From Bathynomus jamesi (lineage: Eukaryota > Arthropoda > Malacostraca > Isopoda > Cirolanidae): 64,000 nucleotides of DNA. The notes under the pieces were generated by a model. The model had not been told where the DNA came from and ran no database searches. It saw only the letters and a program-made list of their open reading frames with translations. The translations under genes and the position numbers were made by a program. Shown here piece after piece: positions 1 through 10,245 of this stretch. Numbering within the stretch: the stretch's first letter is position 1; each line of letters opens with the position of its first letter. The stretch spans positions 10,001 through 74,000 of the forward strand of contig JAJOZX010012253.1 of the NCBI GenBank assembly GCA_023014485.1. The letters are read 5' to 3'.

Positions 1-227
1 ATCCTAAAATGTATATTGTATAATGACCCAAAATCGCTTCTTGGGACACCAGGAGACATAACTGTAAAACGGAACAGTCCCAAAAAACTGGGACGTCCCA
101 TCACAGCAAAATTTGAAGACTAAACAATGGCAGAAACGCGACTCCTGAAGTCAGCAAAAGTTTCTTGGAAGGACAAATTGTGTATCGGACAAGACGTCTT
201 CAGACATCTCTTATATGCATGCATCTA

Positions 228-261
<34 letters not shown>

Positions 262-285
262 CCTTGGTTACCTTCACTTTGCTTC
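1..285. other. Gene-free flank with (TA)n
   Basis: No gene recognised. A (TA)n microsatellite lies at about 234-260. Two open frames running through it translate the microsatellite and are not genes. Confidence 0.5.
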
Positions 286-492
286 CGCCCGAACTGTTCA
301 TTCTGACGAAAGCCAAACTTATCACTCCACCCAAGACATACAATTTAACGTGGAATCCGAACCACGCCTCCATCACGTGGGTTCAGAAATTACAGTCTTT
401 ACCCGGACTCGATCTCACGACCTCGATCTCACGACCTCCCAATCATCAGCATAGTGTCTTAACCACTAGGCTACCCATTTATCTACCAACCA
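286..492 (-). repeat. tRNA-derived SINE-like repeat
   Basis: Read on the minus strand, this begins with an A-box-like TAGTGGTTAAGACA, is followed by a B-box-like GTCGTGAGATCGAG stretch that is duplicated in tandem, and ends in a tail shared with 26,600-26,670 (TTTCGTCAGAATGAACA). The same head (GATAAATGGGTA followed by CCTAGTGGTTAAGAC) forms the tandem array at 25.83-26.64 kb. That places it in a dispersed RNA polymerase III-type SINE family. It is not a functional tRNA, since no cloverleaf can be closed. Confidence 0.6.
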
Positions 493-519
493 ATTTTTAT
501 TGTGTGGAAGGATGAAGAA

Positions 520-612
520 CTGAGTTTGCTGCGCGCCGTCTGTCGTCACCGGGTTTCAAACCAGGGGCCAGTGGATTCGTAGTCTGCGATGCTAACCACT
601 ACATCACAAGGT
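520..612 (-). repeat. Second tRNA-derived SINE head
   Basis: On the minus strand it has an A-box-like TAGTGGTTAGCATCG and a B-box-like GGTTTGAAACCC about 40 bases later, a tRNA-derived internal promoter layout. It differs from the neighbouring SINE and lacks a clear tail; a (TA)n tract abuts it. Confidence 0.45.
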
Positions 613-972
613 GCATATATATATATATATACACACACGAGGAGATTGTGGACACCAATCGACCAGGGAAGTACTCCGGGAGAGGGGGACGTTAGGCAGT
701 AGGAGGAGTGCTGAAACTCCCGTTTCTTGTCCCACTGTCCTCCTTAGCTGATCTTTTTCCGTGTCTCATCTACCCCGTGAGCAGTCCAGCATGCTCTAAA
801 AAACACACACACACTTCTCCCTTTATTCTTTACTACATATACATGCACTTTACACACTACAATCTTTTCTCAAAGTAAAAAAAAAAAAAAAAGGCATAGT
901 AGCCTCAAAGATCTTCATTTCGGCTCTTATATATAGATGGGCATTTTTGTAAGCGCTTGCCTTTGGCTCCTT
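613..972. other. Unassigned repeat-like stretch
   Basis: No gene. It contains a G-rich segment at 640-700, a pyrimidine-rich segment to about 790, short (AC)n and a poly(A) run near 878. It looks like fragments of interspersed repeats that I cannot name. Confidence 0.35.
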
Positions 973-973
973 T

Positions 974-1007
<34 letters not shown>

Positions 1008-1008
1008 T
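973..1008. repeat. (TATC)n microsatellite
   Basis: About eight uninterrupted TATC units, seen directly. Confidence 0.9.
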
Positions 1009-1381
1009 TCACTAGAATGTCCGCTGCACCTTGAACACGCAAAAAAAAAAAAAAAAAAACAACCTAAGGGGAAAAACTGAAGTACAATTTATTACTAAAA
1101 CCTAACCTGGTTCTCCTTTAATGTATATACTAAATTTAGTGGAGATTACCCTCAGCCGTTTAGGGAACCCGCCTCCCAGGTGCAGACTAACCTAGCCCTT
1201 AGGGGATCGGCCTCCCAGTCCCTCACCCTCGGGGGACTTTTAGGTGTACAATTCTTATATAATAAAAGTTGGTTTTAATTAATTTAAAAAATACTATGAT
1301 ACGAAGTTAGGAAAAATTAAAGATCGGGTTGCGCGCTACGTGCGAAGTGCTGCAGAATTATCAAGGAGCACCCGGTCCCGG

Positions 1382-1422
<41 letters not shown>

Positions 1423-2733
1423 GTTTGTTAAGTTTTCTCCTATTCGGTGCTAGCTTTTGTATCATTTTCCTCCTGCACAGTAAACAGCTATTTTGTTCCG
1501 TGGGCTCAATTTAGGTTAGGTTAAGTTAACCTCACCAAACCTAAAATAAAATAAAATTTTAAAAAATTGGGTGTGTAAAATCCTGAGGTAGCGTGAAGTA
1601 GTATATTTTGATTTAGATCTTTTAATTAAAATCCTAACGTGAAGGAAATTTGAAAAAATAATCACTATACACGGTAAAAAAGCGTATTCTCTGAACTTTA
1701 TAATGGGACCCTCCCTACCTTAACAGAAACGTATGTGATTAAAAACTTGAAAAATTAAAAGACATCAAATGTAGCTATTGTAACTTCAATGGTCACGGAC
1801 GAAAATGTAGGAGGACTTTGGCGATTTAGGAATATACACATACATACATACATACATTATATATATATATATATATATTACATAAAGTGGTCATAAACAC
1901 CTCATTATAGAGCTATATAGGTTTTATTGCAAGAACTTCATAGATTAGATACAGTAATACACTTCTCAAGTGCGTTTCGAGACCCCAAAGGGTCACCCTT
2001 CTGAAGGCAATTTTCGCCTTCTGTTCAAATAAGTCCATAAAATTACAAAGATGCATGCGGATCTTACTCATATTTGGACCTTGACAGGAACAGAGGCACA
2101 CCCAAAGTGATGTTTCTGGATACCAAAGACCACCTTCATTTCTTAACCGACTGAATAGATGTCAGTATCCTAAAGCATTTCCACGATACCGTAAATGAGC
2201 TCCAGCGACTTCAAATCAATAAAACAACCATTAAATAAGAAATCTTCTCAGGACTACAAGACCGTAAGGTTTACCCTTGCCGGAACTGGCCGGAATCCCG
2301 AAAACTGAAGCGTTACAAGAAACTTCAGTGAAAAGTCCAGAAGCAATAGCAGCAGCAACCATCACTTGTCTTGAAAGATGTAAAACCTACTCAAACAGGC
2401 TCTCGCTTTGGCCTATTTGTCATTCTGTTCAAACCTAAAAGACAGTCATTCGCGCGTCACCTTATAACTCGTGTAAAAGTTCACCTTATACATACATACA
2501 TACATATACGCATTGAACTTTTCACACTTAAAAATGTGAACTCGCACACCTAGTACGTTGTGAATTGTGCAAAAAAGAAAACTTCATTGATCTGATATAT
2601 CTGAAAAAAATTACATTTGATTAATTAATGTTGCAAGTTATTTTGTATAAAAAATTAAACAATGGAAATGCGATAGTTTTAAACAAGATTGTACATCCGT
2701 TTTTATTATATTTTCGCCTGCCTTTAAGTTGTA
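1009..2733. other. AT-rich gene-free stretch
   Basis: It holds poly(A) at about 1041-1060, a CT/GG-rich block at 1140-1250, (TA)n at about 1384-1421 and 1856-1879, and (CATA)n near 1840 and 2490. A region around 1960-2040 reads, on the minus strand, as a short open frame that resembles a repeat fragment but is too short to name. No supported gene. Confidence 0.4.
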
Positions 2734-3086
2734 ATGGCGTCTGTTGAAGAGAAGGCTAACCCCGTAAGGTGGGTTCATGAATGTGGATCGATTCTTACAG
2801 CCCAAAGACGATTTAAGTGTGAATTATACAAACCAGCGCCACACAAATCTTATCAGAGTGTGGTTAAAGAAGTTCACTCCAGAAGGAAGTGTGAAAAAAG
2901 GGAAATGCCCCGGTAGACCAAGAAATCCTCCGAAGGTTAATGCTATTCGTGAAGCATTTCTGAAGTCTCAACTTAGAACTACACCGGGAAACCATACAAA
3001 TATTTATGCACAGTACGCGATACCAAATTTTTGTCCCTGGCCTAGAGGACAATGAAAATATAAAACGAGTTCAATAATTATGAGCC
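2734..3086 (+). pseudogene. Tc1/mariner-family transposase N-terminal fragment
   Basis: Two overlapping frames (from 2734 and 2777) together read as the N-terminal helix-turn-helix DNA-binding region of a Tc1/mariner-superfamily transposase. The first frame shows RWVHECGSILTAQRRFKCE; the second shows RVWLKKFTPEGSVKKGK followed by a GRPR AT-hook-like motif. A frameshift lies near 2850. The catalytic DDE domain is absent because the sequence is cut off just before the BEL/Pao left LTR at 3087. It may belong to the same family as the transposase remnant at 48.1-48.9 kb, which preserves only the catalytic half. Non-functional. Confidence 0.7.
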
Positions 3087-3350
3087 TGTAAAAAAAAAAG
3101 GTGGTTAGAAATAACCGCATATATTTCCAAATAAAATATAAGCAAAATAAATATAGAATAAAAATAATAACCCTCGTTTCTAACCAACTAATGAAGTTGG
3201 TTTTCCCTAATTAACAAAAAGAAGAAAAAAAAAAAGTTTCTGAGACAAAGAAAAACGGAGCTTTGTCCATTCTTGAAAAATTTTGACTGCTGAATGAAGC
3301 GGGCTAGTTTTTTCGTAAAAGATTATCGTGGTTCCCCAACTAACCGGGCA
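3087..3350 (+). repeat. BEL/Pao left LTR
   Basis: Begins TGTAAAA and ends GGGCA. Matches 8842-9099 almost base for base, with a few length differences in A runs and a small indel near 3318-3330. Confidence 0.85.
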
Positions 3351-3365
3351 ACTTAATGCCGAAGC

Positions 3366-4465
3366 CAAACCTAAACCAAGAATAAGTACTAAAATTCCCT
3401 AGCTTCAAATATTACCATTTGATGGAAATCCCTCTAAACTTCAAAACTTTAAGACCTCATTTAGAAACATTTATGATAACATAGGTCTTTCCGAAGAAGA
3501 GAAATTTGCTTACCTAAAACAACATTTGAGTGGAAACCCTGCCATTCAAATAAACTGCATGCAAGAAAGTAAAACATCTTATGAAGAAGCATGGCAGCAG
3601 TTGGAGGGCTGTTATGCAACACCAGGCCAAATTAAATTCTCCATAATAAAATCCCTTTTAACCAAATCCCAAATAACCAAAGATTTTAAATCACTTCATG
3701 ACTTTCAAGCAGATATGCACTCTACCATAAATTTAATGCAAACTCAAAAATTAGAATTAGAAGATATACCCTTGTATGTATATTATAATAAACTAAGTCA
3801 AGAAACTCAGGAATTTTTAAGAACTTGTGGTTTTAAACTCTATGACCACTTTGATAAATTTAAAGAAGCAATTGCTGAAGCTACCAAAACCTTAGCTAAT
3901 GTTAATTTTGATCTAAGTCAAAGTGAATTCACCACCTTAATACCTCAACAAAAAAGAAACTTCTCTCCAGAACCAGCCAGAAAACCATGGTATTCTGGCC
4001 AAACTACAGCTACTCTGGCAGTTTCCACCCAAAGACAATCCTCAAGAAGAGCTCAACATACTGACCAGAGAGAACTTTACTGCAAATTGTGTAAGAAAAA
4101 CTCACAGAATCTCAAAATGTGATTCTTTCCCTGAAAGTTGGGATAAACTGAAAAAACTTGCTAAATTAAATTACTGTACTAAATGCACCTCATCTAAACA
4201 CCAAGCCAAAGAATGCCCCATTTCTTTCCAACCATGTTCGTTTTGTAGGTTTTCTAACCATTTATCCTTCCTTTGTACCAAACAAAAAGGAAAACCAGAG
4301 GAAGATAAGAAAACCAAAACCAGTACTGAAGTAGCTATCCAAAAAGAAAACTCAAAACAAGGGAAACAAGTTACTAACTTATTAAGTTTAAAAAAAACTG
4401 ATCAAGAAGTGGCATTAATTCCTTCCATGCAGATGAGAATAAGAAACTCAGAAAAAATCAATTAA
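3366..4465 (+). pseudogene. gag: BEL/Pao gag (broken)
   Basis: This is the Gag-like region (DUF1759-type). An in-frame TAG near 3399 separates the extreme N-terminus from the conserved LPFDGNP-type start. The frame then runs through NIYDNIGLSEEEKFAYLKQ to 4122. At the A run near 4096-4100 the frame changes by one base, exactly in the zinc knuckle, and the downstream frame carries the rest of the Cys-His cluster (HRISKC, YCTKC, PCSFC) to 4465. A further frame change in an A run at 4451-4457 separates it from pol. BEL/Pao elements normally encode gag and pol as one open frame, so these look like point breaks or homopolymer length errors. Confidence 0.75.
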
Positions 4466-4478
4466 ATGCAGAGCACTT

Positions 4479-7400
4479 TTGGATAATTGTAGTCAAGCCA
4501 GCTACATTACCAATGAACTTGTGAAAAAATTGAATCTTCCAACTAAACACTACGATGAATCCATAACCATAACAGGATTTATAGCCAACAAGAAACAACC
4601 AAATTATGAAGTACCTATAATTAAATTGGAGGATTCTAGAAACCCTGGAAACTATCAAAAAATAGAAGCCATCATAATTGATCATATTAATATTAAATAT
4701 GACGTTCAGGGATTACTGAAACTTCAAACTTATTTAAAATCCTTAAATTATCAGCTTGCAGATCACTTTGAAGCTGATGAAGTGGCCGACTTCATGTTAA
4801 TTTTTGGGGCTGCAACCCACAAACTTTTTGCCCTCAGCACTCATCAGATTCATACTGCCTCTTGTTATAAATCTCCTTATGGAATACTTTTATTGGGTTT
4901 CCCTTCAGATTACTACCCTGAAAAAGAAAAAGAACCAATAAGAGATCAGATCAGCTTCTGTATTACCAACCCTCTACTTACTAGTACAACTTCTAATGAA
5001 GATCTAGAAAAAATTGAACACCAGATTGCACAATTTAGCAAACTAGAAAACTTGGGTATTTCTGAGGATGAACCATTTTCAAACAAAGAAAAAGATCTGA
5101 TTGCAAACTTCGAAAAGGAAGTTAAAATAGAAGATGAAAGATTGTCTGTTAAGGTACCATGGAATGACCAAAAAGATAAAATTTCACCAAACTTTAACTA
5201 TGCTATTAGCAGGTTAAAGTCCACTTGCAAAAAATTAAAAAAAGATAACTTAATGCAACCTTATTCAGACATCCTTGAACAACAATTCCAGGAAGGAATA
5301 ATAGAAGAAGTAGCCTTAACAGAAAGCTTAAAACAAGAAGGAATTTTTTTACCTCATTTTCCAGTAGTTCGCCCTGGAGTACAAACAACTAAAGTTAGGA
5401 TTGTAGTAAATCCCTCGGCTAAAAGCAAACCAGAAGAAATAACAGTCAATGATGCTACTGAGGACTGCCCTTCACTCCTACCTCATTTAGCAAAATTGTG
5501 CATTAAATTAAGGCATGGTAAATATTTGATGATTGGAGACATTCAAAAAGCATATTTACAACTTAAATATCAAACAGAATTTGACTGCAATGCCCACAAA
5601 ATTCTGTGGTTAAAAGATACCCAATTGGTTTCAAATGACGACAACCTGATCTGCTATAAATATAAGAGAGTTACCTTTGGCAACAAAAGCAGTCTATTTT
5701 TACTACAACAATCTCTCCAACACATTTTTAATGAACAACAAAACCAAGTGGCAGACTACCTAGCTAACCGCTTTTACATGGACAATGCTTTAATTAATGC
5801 CAACAATATCTCAGAACTCAAAGACCTTTACAATTATAGTGTAAACACCTTAATCGATTATAATTTGAAGCTATATGAATGGGCCTCCAATCACTCAGAA
5901 CTTCAAGGACTATTTGAAAAACATGACATAGCCTCCTCAGAAGATAAAGAAAACGTAAAACTATTAGGATATGGTTGGAACACAAATGCTGATACACTCC
6001 ATCTAAAAACTGTAAATTTGAACTCAGAAGCCAAAACTAAAAGAGAAATACTAAGTTCTGTGCAATCATTGTTTGATCCAATTGGATTTGTTGCACCCTT
6101 AGTGTTTAAATTAAAACTCTTCATGCAGAAAGTAGCAGCTACCAAAAAAGATTGGGATGAATATCTAGAACCTGAAATGCTGGGTGAATGGAAAAAACTT
6201 TGTAAAGAAATAAACAAAGTGGAATTTCTGAATTTTCCTAGACAAGCTTTTGAAAATTCCAAACCTCTCATGGAAAATCTTCAACTCCACATCTTTTGTG
6301 ATGCCAGCCAAGAAGGGTATGCAGTAAGTTGCTATCTAGTTGGAAATGGAAAATCCGAACTAATTTACGCTAAATCAAGAGTCAACCCCAAATCAAAAAA
6401 TTGGACCATTTGTAACTTGGAATTAATAGCAATCTGCCTAGGAACCAAAGTCCTAGAATACCTTAAAGAAACCTACCTAGAAGAAAACTCAGAAAACCAA
6501 AAGTTCTTCAAAACAATAATTTGGACAGACTCACAGGTGGCTTTAAATTGGATTGCTAAAAAATCTCTAAAAATGAAATCCATCTTTGTAAAAAACAGAG
6601 TGAAAGACATTCAGGAAGCAACAAGAAACTTAAACCATCACCTGGAATTCAGACATGTAGCAGGAAAAGACAACCCAGCAGACCTACTCACCAGACCAAT
6701 ATCTTTCAAGAAATTTCAAAAACTTCTTCCCTTTTACCAACATGGTCCCACATTTTTGAGAAATGAAATTGAATGGCCAACCAACTTAATTTTTAACCCC
6801 CACCAAGAAACCTTACAGACAACAATAAATGTGTGTCAAACAACTTGTAAAGAAATAAATGAAAAAACTCCCTTGTTAAATATGGAAAAATTCTCTAACA
6901 GGAAAAAACTGGTCAGAATCACTGCCTATGCTCTACGGTTCATAGAAAACTTAAAATACTTCCGCACTCACAAATATAACCCCAAATGTAACCTAACAAT
7001 GGAAGAACAAATTGCTGTTTTGGAGAAAAATCATACAGCTTACAAAACTAAGGCCACAAATTACTGGCTAAAATTAGTCCAGCAACAACATTTCTCAAAA
7101 GAAAAAGAAATAATCAACAAACTAAATAAAGGAGAAAAAGTTGAGGACCTAACAAAGCTGCAAAAGAATCTAAAACTCTTCATTGACAAAGAAGGGTTAG
7201 TCAGAACAATGGGGAGATATAAATATGCAACCAACCTTAACTATTCTGCTAGGTATCCTGTACTACTGCCTGAAAATTCTCATTTAACAACGTTAATCAT
7301 AACTGAATGTCATGCAAAAGCCAGTCATGCAACCTTAGCTACCACATGCAATTTCCTCAGACAGGAATTCTGGATCCCCAAAATAAGGCAAGTAGTTAAA

Positions 7401-8636
7401 AAGGTTCTGAAACAATGTCTGTTTTGCCAAAAATACTTTGCCATGGCTTATGAAGTGCCTACTACTGAACCATTAGTAATGGAACGTTTAAGCTATGAAA
7501 AACCCTTTGAAAAAACTGCCCTTGACTATGCTGGTCCAATTTCTGTCCAGGATGAGAATAACCAATTCATGAAAGTCTACTTATTATTGTTCACTTGCTG
7601 CGCCACCAGATTCACCAGCCTTCACATCTGCACTGACCTTTCTGCTAAAACCTTTTTAAGAGAACTTTACCATTTGTCCTTAAACTACTCCCTTCCAAAG
7701 GTTTTGATTTCAGACAATCAATCCACCTTCAAAAGATCTGAAGATTACCTTAAACATTGGTTCCAAAATGTTCTTGTGTCTCAGTACCTCTCTGATCATG
7801 GTATCCAGTGGAAATTTACAGCAGCCTATTCACCCAGAACCTTAGGAATAGCTGAAAGAATGGTGGGTTTAGTCAAAAGAGCCCTCTATACCTTCCTAAA
7901 AGGAAGAAAAATCCCTTTAACTGAACTAAAAACAATTGTTCTTGAAATAATGAATACAATTAATTCAAGACCACTCACTTATGTTAACTCAAATGAAGAT
8001 CCCTCCTCTGACCTACTAACTCCTTTCAAGTTGCTTTTTGGGTATGACAATACCAAATTCAACTTTTTAACCACTAATGATACCCAAGAAGCTGTTAATG
8101 AAGGTGATCAGGTGGATGCTGATTATATGACAGCAACAGAGGACAAAGAAAAGAAAATACTGGATTACTTTCATAAGGGAATTAAACAATCTAAAGAAAT
8201 CAAAAAAAGATGGCGATATGAATATTTGAGTAGTTTGAGAGAAAAAGAATACCAACAACACAAACAACCAGTAAGTAAAGAACCTAAAGTAGGAGAACTG
8301 TGCCTCTTAGATGAAAATTCTATGAATCCCAAATACTTCTGGAAGATTGCTGTAATTGAAACATTACACCCAGATGAAGATGGCATAATCAGGTATGTAA
8401 CTGTAAAAACACCCAATGGTCATCTCTCCAGAAGACACACATATCGGTTATACCCACTTGAAATAACTGATAAACCGAATATTGACCTGGAAGAACTGGA
8501 AAATTCTTCCACAGAATCAGGAACTGTAGATTATCCTGACATTACTACTACTGCTACTCAACCCCGACCACAAAGACAAGCTGCAGTTAGATTTCGGGAA
8601 GAACTGCAAAGGAAAATACAGAGTGGATCTTTGTGA
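4479..8636 (+). CDS. pol: BEL/Pao Pol polyprotein
   Basis: A 1385-codon open frame; the real coding frame extends slightly upstream of 4479 (ALL then DNCSQ). In order: an aspartic-protease-like DNCSQASYIT at the start; reverse transcriptase with IGDIQKAYLQL near residue 350 and the catalytic box as YMDN near residue 432; RNase H with FCDAS (about 605), ELIA, TDSQ and DNPAD; integrase with an HHCC zinc domain (HAKASH then CLFC, about 941-980), catalytic D in ALDYAGP (about 1013), D in SDNQSTF (about 1077) and E in IAERM (about 1124); then a DUF5641-like C-terminus with GELCLLDEN and RRHTYRLYPLE (about 1255-1325). It would copy the element RNA to cDNA in Gag particles and integrate it. The YMDN box replaces the usual second aspartate, so polymerase activity is doubtful even though the frame is intact. 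Confidence 0.92.
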   Translation: MDNCSQASYITNELVKKLNLPTKHYDESITITGFIANKKQPNYEVPIIKLEDSRNPGNYQKIEAIIIDHINIKYDVQGLLKLQTYLKSLNYQLADHFEADEVADFMLIFGAATHKLFALSTHQIHTASCYKSPYGILLLGFPSDYYPEKEKEPIRDQISFCITNPLLTSTTSNEDLEKIEHQIAQFSKLENLGISEDEPFSNKEKDLIANFEKEVKIEDERLSVKVPWNDQKDKISPNFNYAISRLKSTCKKLKKDNLMQPYSDILEQQFQEGIIEEVALTESLKQEGIFLPHFPVVRPGVQTTKVRIVVNPSAKSKPEEITVNDATEDCPSLLPHLAKLCIKLRHGKYLMIGDIQKAYLQLKYQTEFDCNAHKILWLKDTQLVSNDDNLICYKYKRVTFGNKSSLFLLQQSLQHIFNEQQNQVADYLANRFYMDNALINANNISELKDLYNYSVNTLIDYNLKLYEWASNHSELQGLFEKHDIASSEDKENVKLLGYGWNTNADTLHLKTVNLNSEAKTKREILSSVQSLFDPIGFVAPLVFKLKLFMQKVAATKKDWDEYLEPEMLGEWKKLCKEINKVEFLNFPRQAFENSKPLMENLQLHIFCDASQEGYAVSCYLVGNGKSELIYAKSRVNPKSKNWTICNLELIAICLGTKVLEYLKETYLEENSENQKFFKTIIWTDSQVALNWIAKKSLKMKSIFVKNRVKDIQEATRNLNHHLEFRHVAGKDNPADLLTRPISFKKFQKLLPFYQHGPTFLRNEIEWPTNLIFNPHQETLQTTINVCQTTCKEINEKTPLLNMEKFSNRKKLVRITAYALRFIENLKYFRTHKYNPKCNLTMEEQIAVLEKNHTAYKTKATNYWLKLVQQQHFSKEKEIINKLNKGEKVEDLTKLQKNLKLFIDKEGLVRTMGRYKYATNLNYSARYPVLLPENSHLTTLIITECHAKASHATLATTCNFLRQEFWIPKIRQVVKKVLKQCLFCQKYFAMAYEVPTTEPLVMERLSYEKPFEKTALDYAGPISVQDENNQFMKVYLLLFTCCATRFTSLHICTDLSAKTFLRELYHLSLNYSLPKVLISDNQSTFKRSEDYLKHWFQNVLVSQYLSDHGIQWKFTAAYSPRTLGIAERMVGLVKRALYTFLKGRKIPLTELKTIVLEIMNTINSRPLTYVNSNEDPSSDLLTPFKLLFGYDNTKFNFLTTNDTQEAVNEGDQVDADYMTATEDKEKKILDYFHKGIKQSKEIKKRWRYEYLSSLREKEYQQHKQPVSKEPKVGELCLLDENSMNPKYFWKIAVIETLHPDEDGIIRYVTVKTPNGHLSRRHTYRLYPLEITDKPNIDLEELENSSTESGTVDYPDITTTATQPRPQRQAAVRFREELQRKIQSGSL

Positions 8637-8841
8637 AGACCACAAATTGAAAATTGTAAATAATTGTAAATAGCTATAACTTAGGACTAACGTTCTACAG
8701 AAAAGACGCTTTCATTTACATATTTCACCTAAAAGGAACTTTTCTGTAGAGCATGTCATTTTCATTCATCACAAAAAAAAAATAAAATAAATAAAATTTC
8801 CCAAGAATATAATTGAGTAAATTTTTTCCCCTTGGGGGGAA

Positions 8842-9099
8842 TGTAAAAAAAAGTGGTTAGAAATAACCGCATATATTTCCAAATAAAATATAAGCAAAAT
8901 AAATATAGAATAAAAATAACAACCCTCGTTTCTAACCAACTAGTGAAGTTGGGTTTCCCTAATTAACAAAAAGAAGAAAGAAAAAAAGTTTCTGAGACAA
9001 AGAAAAACGGAGCTTTTCCATTCTTGAAAAATTTTGACTGCTGAATGAAGCGGGCTAGTTTTTTCATAAAATTCTTGTGGTTCCCCAACTAACCGGGCA
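8842..9099 (+). repeat. BEL/Pao right LTR
   Basis: Direct copy of 3087-3350, beginning TGTAAAA and ending GGGCA, preceded by a short purine tract. Confidence 0.85.
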
Positions 9100-10047
9100 A
9101 CTTAAAGTCAACCTTTAAACCTCACAACCTTTAAACCTCATAACCTTTAAACCTCATTAATAACCACTGCAATTAAACAAAAACCCTGTTTAACTAAATA
9201 GAGGCTTGTCAGAACTAGGTGTAAGTAATTTAATTAAAAGAAAATAACTAAGGTAAGAGAAAAACTAGGTACCTAGAAGAAACTCGAACCGGGCTACAAC
9301 TGCCCTAACTAAATAATTAAATGGCTGTTATAGCCCCTATTAAAACTTAAAGGCAATATAGCCCTAACTTAACTTGAGTAAAAACCTTCAAAACCTTAAA
9401 CCTTTAAAAACAAAAACTTAAGGGCAATATAGCCCTAGCCTAACTTAACCTGCAAAACCTAGGTCTGGGAAATAGCCCCTATAAATAAATAACTTAGCAG
9501 TGTGTTAAATAGTAACTTAAAACTTAACAAATAAAATTCAAATCTGGAAACTAAATGAAACTTATGGATTAGTTAGAAACAGAAAGGGTAACGTTCAACT
9601 GGCAACTTCATTTTTGGTAATTCTAAATTAATTTTAATGAATTTAGCTTGACCATAGTTAGTAATCTGGCTGCTGACCAAATTTTAACCTTAAAACCACT
9701 GCAGCCTACAGTGAAAAAGTCTGTAGCTATGTTGACAGTGTCTAAATGGGCCATTATTATTTCTATAATTACTGTCTCTATTTAAAGTAAACTTAACCTT
9801 AATATTACACCTAAACCTAAATAATCTCTCTCTCAAGTAAAATAAATAATTTTTCAATAGAGCCTAAAGAAACATATGTATACACAAGTATGAATACAAA
9901 TGAAAATAAAAAAAAGCCCGAAACCCAACTCAAACCCTACTAATGGCATGGTTAAAGCTTTGTATGAAGTAACTGCTCGGAGTATTCGGGATTAAAACGT
10001 CAAACGTTGGAGTTTTCAATGAGTTGGCTCTCAACTCCGGCGTTCTA
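9100..10047. other. AT-rich stretch after BEL/Pao
   Basis: Low-complexity, A-rich text with repeated AACCTTTAAACCTCA-like phrases (9105-9160) and recurrent TATAGCCCTAACTTAA phrases (9290-9500), suggesting a degenerate short tandem or interspersed repeat. No coding frame of note. Confidence 0.4.
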
Positions 10048-10245
10048 CAGGGTGTGTAGAGAGTGGAGAGATTAATCTGATTTGAACTGGTTTAAACTAG
10101 TTTCAACTTGTATTGTAACTCGTAAACAGTAATCGAATATACAGTCGTTATAACGTACATGTAATAAATATTACTTGTCCATGTTTACTCGCGTTAATAC
10201 AAATCGGATTTGTTTCTTCAGTCGCGTTACTTTATACACACCCTG
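10048..10245. mobile_element. Tc1/mariner-type MITE, 198 bp
   Basis: Ends are inverted copies (CAGGGTGTGTA and TACACACCCTG) flanked by TA on both sides (10046-10047 and 10246-10247). No coding capacity. Confidence 0.7.

Larger units (their letters stand above)
3087..9099 (+). mobile_element. BEL/Pao LTR retrotransposon
   Basis: Two near-identical direct repeats (3087-3350 and 8842-9099) flank gag and pol coding sequence in the order protease, RT, RNase H, integrase, DUF5641-like tail, which is the BEL/Pao order. The segment 8637-8841 is the 3' untranslated region and ends in a short purine tract (GGGGGGAA) directly before the right LTR. I could not find a convincing target-site duplication: GAGCC precedes the left LTR but does not follow the right one. 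The element appears fairly young from LTR similarity but carries breaks in gag. Confidence 0.9.

Noticed and set aside
286..612. Possible tRNA genes
   Set aside because: A- and B-box-like words are present but no acceptor stem or anticodon arm can be closed; they are SINE remains.
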